Shown here piece after piece: positions 60,347 through 64,000 of a DNA stretch of 64,000 nt (its first letter is position 1; the number at the start of each line of letters is the position of its first letter). Origin of the DNA: Xylophilus sp. (GTDB lineage Bacteria > Pseudomonadota > Gammaproteobacteria > Burkholderiales > Burkholderiaceae_C); NCBI GenBank assembly GCA_009914555.1, contig WNDY01000012.1:1-64000 (forward strand), written 5' to 3'. The position numbers and the translations under genes are program-made. The notes under the pieces were generated by a model. It did not search any database and was not told where the DNA came from. It worked only from the letters and a program-made list of their open reading frames with translations.

Positions 60347-62698
60347 TCAGAAAGTCAGATTCGCCGTCAGCCGCGCCGAACGCGCGATGCCTGGCGTGTA
60401 GCGGTAGCCGCTCTTGTTGATCGCGGCCACATAGTCCTTGTCGGCCAGGTTGAAGACGTTGAGCTGCAGGTCCAGGTTCTTGTTGACATGGTAGGAAGTC
60501 ATCGCGTCGAACACCCAGTACGCGTCGGTGTAGGCCGGCGTGCCCACGGCGCCGTCGGTGCCGCGGCGCAGCTTGCCGGCAAAGCGCGCGCCGCCGCCGA
60601 CCGTCACGCCGAACGGCAGGCGGTAGGTGGTCCACAGGGTGAAGGCACTCTTGGGCGTGTACGACAGGCCGTCGGTGCCGTCGGCGTTCTTGACCGTGCC
60701 GCTCAGGATCTTGGTGTCCATGACGGTGTAGCCGGTGCTGATCGTCCAGTCGTGGGTGAGCGCGCCGACGGCGGCGAACTCCAGGCCCTGCACGCGCTTT
60801 CTGCCGGTCTGCAGGTAGTTCGACGCGTTGGTCGGGTCGACCTCGATGTCGTTGCTGACCGTGGTGCGGTAGGCCGCGGCGGTCAGGGCCAGACGCTTGT
60901 CGAGAACGTCCCACTTGGTGCCGACCTCGTAGGTCCTGGCCTTCTGCGGGTCGAACTTCGGGTTGGCGGCGCTGTTGGCCGCGGCGCTCAGCTGGTTGTT
61001 GGCGCCGCCGGGCGGCTGGGCCGAGGTGGCCGCGAGCGCGTAGACGCTGCCGTTGTGCGCGGGCTTGAAGACCAGGCCGAGCTTGCCGCTGACCAGCGTG
61101 TCGGACACCGACAGCGACGAGGGCGTGAGCGTGCCGGCCGGCAGCGCAGCCTGGGTCACCGCGTCGAAGTCGGTCTTGTAGTGGTCCACGCGCACGCCGC
61201 CGGTGAGCTGCCACTGCGGGCTGAACTTGAGCGTATCGAAGGCATAGGCCGCCACCGTGTCGGTCTGCCCCTTGGACCAGGTGCCGTTGGCGATGCGGCG
61301 GAAGCCGCTCACGTTCGGGTTCGGGTTGTACAGGTTGGCCGCGGGCCAGGCGCCGGCTGGCGCATAGGTGGTGCTGATGCCGGCGAAGCCCTGGCCGTAG
61401 TAGCCGAGGTTGGTCTGCTCCTCGCGCGAGAGTTCCAGGCCAGTGCTCAGGTCGTGCTGGATGCCGCCGGTGGCGAGCGCGGCCGTCACGTTGGTCTGGT
61501 TGACCACGATGCGGTTGACCTGGTTGACATTGGTCGGCAGGTTGCGCGTCACCGTCCAGGTCGAGGGGTCGGACGGGTTGGGCGTGGCCAGGAAGGCCGA
61601 GGCGGCCGTCAGCGCGGCGGCCGTGGGCGCCGGGTAGCCGCCGAGCATGAACGAGGTCAGGCTGTAGTCGTTGTGGATGCGGCCCACGCGCGTGGTGTTG
61701 CGCAGCTTGAGGTCGGGCGAGAAGTCGTGCTCGATGCGCAGCGTGGCCTGGTCGGCCTGGACCTTGGCGAAGTCGGACGTGGTGCCGTAGAAATTGCGCG
61801 AATCGACGCGCGCGGCGCTGTTCAGGAAGGTGCGTCGCGCGCCGTAGGCCAGCGCGTCGGGCGTGGTGTAGCCGGGCAGGCCGATGGTGGGCACGCCGCC
61901 GTCGGGGATGTTGTCCTGCTCGATGTGCAGCAGGTTGACGATCACGCGGGTGGGCGTGTCCAGGCCGAAGGCGATCGACGGCGCGATGCCGCGGCGGCGG
62001 TTGCGCACCACGTCGCGGCCGGCCACGCCGGAGTCGTCGTCCACTACGTTGAGGCGCAGGGCGGCGCCGGGGTAGCCCGACAGGGTCTTGTTCCAGTCGG
62101 CGGTGGCGCGCTTGTAGCTGGCGCTGCCGGCGCCGAGCGAGGCCGAGAAGCTGTCGTCCAGCGTGGGCTGCTTGCTGACCAGGTTGATCGCGCCCGACGG
62201 CGCGGTGCGGCCGTTGTCGGTGCCGGCCGGGCCCTTGACGACCTCGACCTGCTGGATGTTGAACACGTCGCGCGAGATGGCGCCGATGTCGCGCACGCCG
62301 TCGACGAAGATGCTGCTGGAGCTGTCGAAGCCGCGCATGTAGATGGCGTCGCCGGTACTGGTGCTGCCGTTCTCGCCGAGGAAGAAGGTGCTGGCTCCCG
62401 GCGTGTTGCGCAGCGCCTCGGTCAGCGTGGTGGCGGTCTGCTCGCGCAGCACCTGCTCCTTGATGACCGAGACGGTCTGCGGCGTGTCCACCAGCGGCTG
62501 GGTGAACTTCGGCGACGAGACGGTCTCGGCGCGGTAGAGGTCCTGCGTGGCCTGGACCTTGACCTCGCCCAGCGTGCCGCCGGAGGACGGTTGCGCCTGG
62601 GCCGGCGCGGCCAGGGCCATCAGCGCGGCCGCGGCGGCGCCGGCCGTGCGCGGCGCACCGTGCCTGCGGCTCTTGATATAGGTGTTTTTCTGCGTCAT
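60347..62698 (-). CDS. fiu: TonB-dependent catecholate siderophore receptor, Fiu/PiuA-like
   Basis: A 783-residue outer-membrane receptor. The signal peptide (RTAGAAAAALMALAAPAQAQ) precedes the TonB-box-like start and the plug (LVDTPQTVSVIKEQVLREQT, then NTPGASTFFLGENGSTSTGD). The barrel ends with Phe (SARLTANLTF). Fiu-type receptors import monomeric catechols and dihydroxybenzoate-iron. The ATG at 62698 is taken as start, 20 codons after an in-frame upstream ATG, because the signal peptide fits. A Fur-box-like site lies 169 bases upstream. Confidence 0.9.
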   Translation of the reverse strand: MTQKNTYIKSRRHGAPRTAGAAAAALMALAAPAQAQPSSGGTLGEVKVQATQDLYRAETVSSPKFTQPLVDTPQTVSVIKEQVLREQTATTLTEALRNTPGASTFFLGENGSTSTGDAIYMRGFDSSSSIFVDGVRDIGAISRDVFNIQQVEVVKGPAGTDNGRTAPSGAINLVSKQPTLDDSFSASLGAGSASYKRATADWNKTLSGYPGAALRLNVVDDDSGVAGRDVVRNRRRGIAPSIAFGLDTPTRVIVNLLHIEQDNIPDGGVPTIGLPGYTTPDALAYGARRTFLNSAARVDSRNFYGTTSDFAKVQADQATLRIEHDFSPDLKLRNTTRVGRIHNDYSLTSFMLGGYPAPTAAALTAASAFLATPNPSDPSTWTVTRNLPTNVNQVNRIVVNQTNVTAALATGGIQHDLSTGLELSREEQTNLGYYGQGFAGISTTYAPAGAWPAANLYNPNPNVSGFRRIANGTWSKGQTDTVAAYAFDTLKFSPQWQLTGGVRVDHYKTDFDAVTQAALPAGTLTPSSLSVSDTLVSGKLGLVFKPAHNGSVYALAATSAQPPGGANNQLSAAANSAANPKFDPQKARTYEVGTKWDVLDKRLALTAAAYRTTVSNDIEVDPTNASNYLQTGRKRVQGLEFAAVGALTHDWTISTGYTVMDTKILSGTVKNADGTDGLSYTPKSAFTLWTTYRLPFGVTVGGGARFAGKLRRGTDGAVGTPAYTDAYWVFDAMTSYHVNKNLDLQLNVFNLADKDYVAAINKSGYRYTPGIARSARLTANLTF

Positions 62699-62866
62699 GA
62701 CGGTTGGAAGGGAACGGAAACGGGACGGGCCTCTGGCTGGGCAGTCCTGTGCCGTCATGGCAGGCAGTTTGCGTGGCTGAAGGTCAATGGAGCCCCGCCG
62801 TCCTTCGGGACGCGGCTGCTTTCAGCGAAGCGGCCGGGTCGCGAGCACGACGGCAGGCCGGTGAAT

Positions 62867-62885
62867 GGTATGTATTCTCATTCTG
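62867..62885 (-). promoter_or_regulatory. Fur-box-like site upstream of the TonB receptor
   Basis: On the minus strand this reads CAGAATGAGAATACATACC. About 12 to 13 of 19 bases fit the Fur consensus of three AAT-rich hexamers. It is in an A+T-rich pocket before the receptor gene, in a 345-base gap (62699-63043) that otherwise holds repeat copy j. Confidence 0.5.
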
Positions 62886-62975
62886 AGTGGAAAGTGAATT
62901 GATACATTCATCCTGGATTCAGTCGATTTCTTGTTGCGTCAAGGCAACGTTCAAATACCGCGCAAGCGTTGGTGT

Positions 62976-63037
62976 GGGAGTATATTTCGATAGCGCATGA
63001 CAGTAGTGCGCTTTGTGACATTACCCCTCGGGGTAAT
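62976..63037. repeat. 53-bp-spaced paired-palindrome element, copy j
   Basis: GGGAGTAT (62976-62983) and the near-perfect palindrome ATTACCCCTCGGGGTAAT (63020-63037) have centres 53 bp apart. Internal AGCGCA/TGCGCT forms a hairpin. It lies just after the Crp/Fnr stop codon. Confidence 0.7.
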
Positions 63038-63043
63038 GCATGG

Positions 63044-63808
63044 TCACACCAGCGGCACCTGCTGCATCGGCCGGTCGTAGTACTCGGCCAGCCGCGCGAG
63101 CGCCCGCGGGTTGATGAGCCGCAGGCGGCCGGCGCTGATTTCGTGCAGGCCCAGCAGCGCGAGGCGGCGCAGCGTCTTGTTGGTGTGCACCAGCGACAGT
63201 CCCAGCGCGTCGGCGATGTGCTGCTGGGTGACCGGGAAAGTCACCGCGCCGTTCTCGTCGGCCAGGCCCAGGCGCGCCAGGCGACGGTGCAGGTGCAGCA
63301 GCAGCATGGCCACGCGTTCGGTCGCGTTGCGGCGGCCGGCCGTCAGCAGGTTGTCGTCGACCATGCTCTCCTCGCGCGCGGCCAGCCAGGTCACGCTGTA
63401 GCCCAACCGCGCATGGGCGCGGAACATGTTCCACAGGCCGTCGCCGGGGAACACGCAGAGCGAGCATTCGGTGATCGTGTCCACGCCGTGCTGGGCTGCT
63501 TCGCAGACCTCCTGCTGCAGGCCGATCAGGTCGCCGGGCAGCAGGAAGTTGAGGATCTGGCGGCGTCCGTCCGACAGCGTCTTGTAGCGAAAGGCCATGC
63601 CCGAATACAGCGTGTAGAGCCGCTCGTGCGTCTGGCGCTCGCGGATCAGCGTGCTCGACGGCGGGATGATCACGGTGCCGCTGCGGTACGACTGAACGAA
63701 CTCCAGTTCCTCCGGCGTCGCCGGACTGAAGCAGGTGGTTTCGCGCAGTGCGCATTCGGCGCACCGGGCAGTGGGCGGAACACCCTTGGCGGCACTGGGG
63801 CTATGCAT
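63044..63808 (-). CDS. Crp/Fnr-family transcriptional regulator with N-terminal cysteines
   Basis: A 254-residue regulator. The N-terminus has Cys16, Cys19 and Cys26 (CAECALRETTC), resembling the cluster ligands of FNR. Further Cys in EVCEAAQHG and TECSLCVFPGD could complete a [4Fe-4S] site. The cNMP-binding beta fold and a helix-turn-helix (FPVTQQHIADALGLSLVHTN) follow. The recognition helix has VHTNK instead of the E-x-x-S-R of FNR, so it should read a different site. It probably senses oxygen or redox state. A palindrome lies 29 bases upstream of its start. Confidence 0.85.
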   Translation of the reverse strand: MHSPSAAKGVPPTARCAECALRETTCFSPATPEELEFVQSYRSGTVIIPPSSTLIRERQTHERLYTLYSGMAFRYKTLSDGRRQILNFLLPGDLIGLQQEVCEAAQHGVDTITECSLCVFPGDGLWNMFRAHARLGYSVTWLAAREESMVDDNLLTAGRRNATERVAMLLLHLHRRLARLGLADENGAVTFPVTQQHIADALGLSLVHTNKTLRRLALLGLHEISAGRLRLINPRALARLAEYYDRPMQQVPLV

Positions 63809-63836
63809 GGTCGGCGGCGATTCTAGAGTTGCAACC

Positions 63837-63854
63837 CTATGTCATATGACATAG
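63837..63854. promoter_or_regulatory. Perfect 18-bp palindrome upstream of the Crp/Fnr gene
   Basis: CTATGTCATATGACATAG is a perfect 9+9 palindrome, 29 bases upstream of the regulator ATG. TGTCA/TGACA arms resemble the dyad layout used by Crp/Fnr proteins, so autoregulation is likely. It lies in a 140-base gap. Confidence 0.6.
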
Positions 63855-63948
63855 ACGCAGGGTATGCCGCGAGCCTTATTCGCTGTCGGCCATCTTCGTC
63901 ATCTGCGGCGATGGAAACGGCCGTCCACGTGCCGGCGCCGGCCCTAGT

Positions 63949-64000
63949 TCAGGCGGCGGCGGACGTCTTGCGCGCCGCGCCCGGCAGCCGGAGTTCCACC
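63949..64000 (-). CDS. C-terminal end of an unidentified protein (partial)
   Basis: The last 16 codons of a minus-strand frame end VELRLPGAARKTSAAA before TGA at 63951-63949. The VELRLP strand resembles the end of a histidine-kinase ATPase domain, but this is too short to be sure. The rest lies outside the window. Confidence 0.3.
   Translation of the reverse strand, partial: VELRLPGAARKTSAAA

Overview
The window is a G+C-rich chromosomal segment of a betaproteobacterium of the order Burkholderiales, most likely family Comamonadaceae (Variovorax/Acidovorax/Xylophilus-like). The assignment rests on conserved gene order: secA-argJ-DUF815 ATPase-mutT, yacG-zapD-coaE-pilD-pilC-pilB, tRNA-Pro, ispB | rplU-rpmA-obgE-proB, CNP1-like/rppH | proS-lytic transglycosylase, and hemA-prfA-prmC-grxD. 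Coding density is very high, many genes overlap by four bases (ATGA), and GTG and TTG starts are common.

Layout. 1-139: edge of an IS3-like insertion sequence. 214-8368: a tightly coupled nine-gene minus-strand operon. It holds an outer-membrane factor, FtsX-type permease, ABC ATPase and adaptor lipoprotein (together a DevBCA/MacAB-TolC-like exporter), then a HAD phosphatase, an esterase, two ArnE/ArnF-sized EamA half-transporters and a DegT/ArnB-type aminotransferase. A response regulator and histidine kinase diverge from it, followed by an MscS channel. 11.5-16.6 kb: an MFS exporter with its TetR repressor, a HAD hydrolase, prfC and an S24 repressor. 16.7-22.5 kb: a probably acquired sulfonate-type cassette (permease, ATPase, binding protein, flavin monooxygenase, OsmC) beside a decayed M23 peptidase gene. 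The binding-protein gene carries a nonsense mutation. 22.6-51 kb: mostly core genes (secretion, arginine and proline synthesis, type IV pilus, ribosome, translation factors, haem). 51-64 kb: an accessory stretch with an MscS/DUF3772 channel, glycerophosphodiesterase, DUF429 protein, thioredoxin, EF-hand protein, acyltransferase, EamA exporter, folE, a Fiu/PiuC-type iron pair and a Crp/Fnr regulator.

The strongest unexplained signal is a family of ten short interspersed elements. Each has two GGGGTAT/GGGAGTAT-type pseudo-palindromes whose centres lie exactly 53 bp apart, often with an internal hairpin. They lie mainly between genes, and three overlap coding sequence. The strongest candidate for an undescribed system is the nine-gene operon joining a glycolipid-exporter-like pump to Arn-like aminolipid functions under a divergent two-component system.

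Coordinates, motifs and alignments were read by eye. Functional names come from recognition of family motifs; no database search was run.
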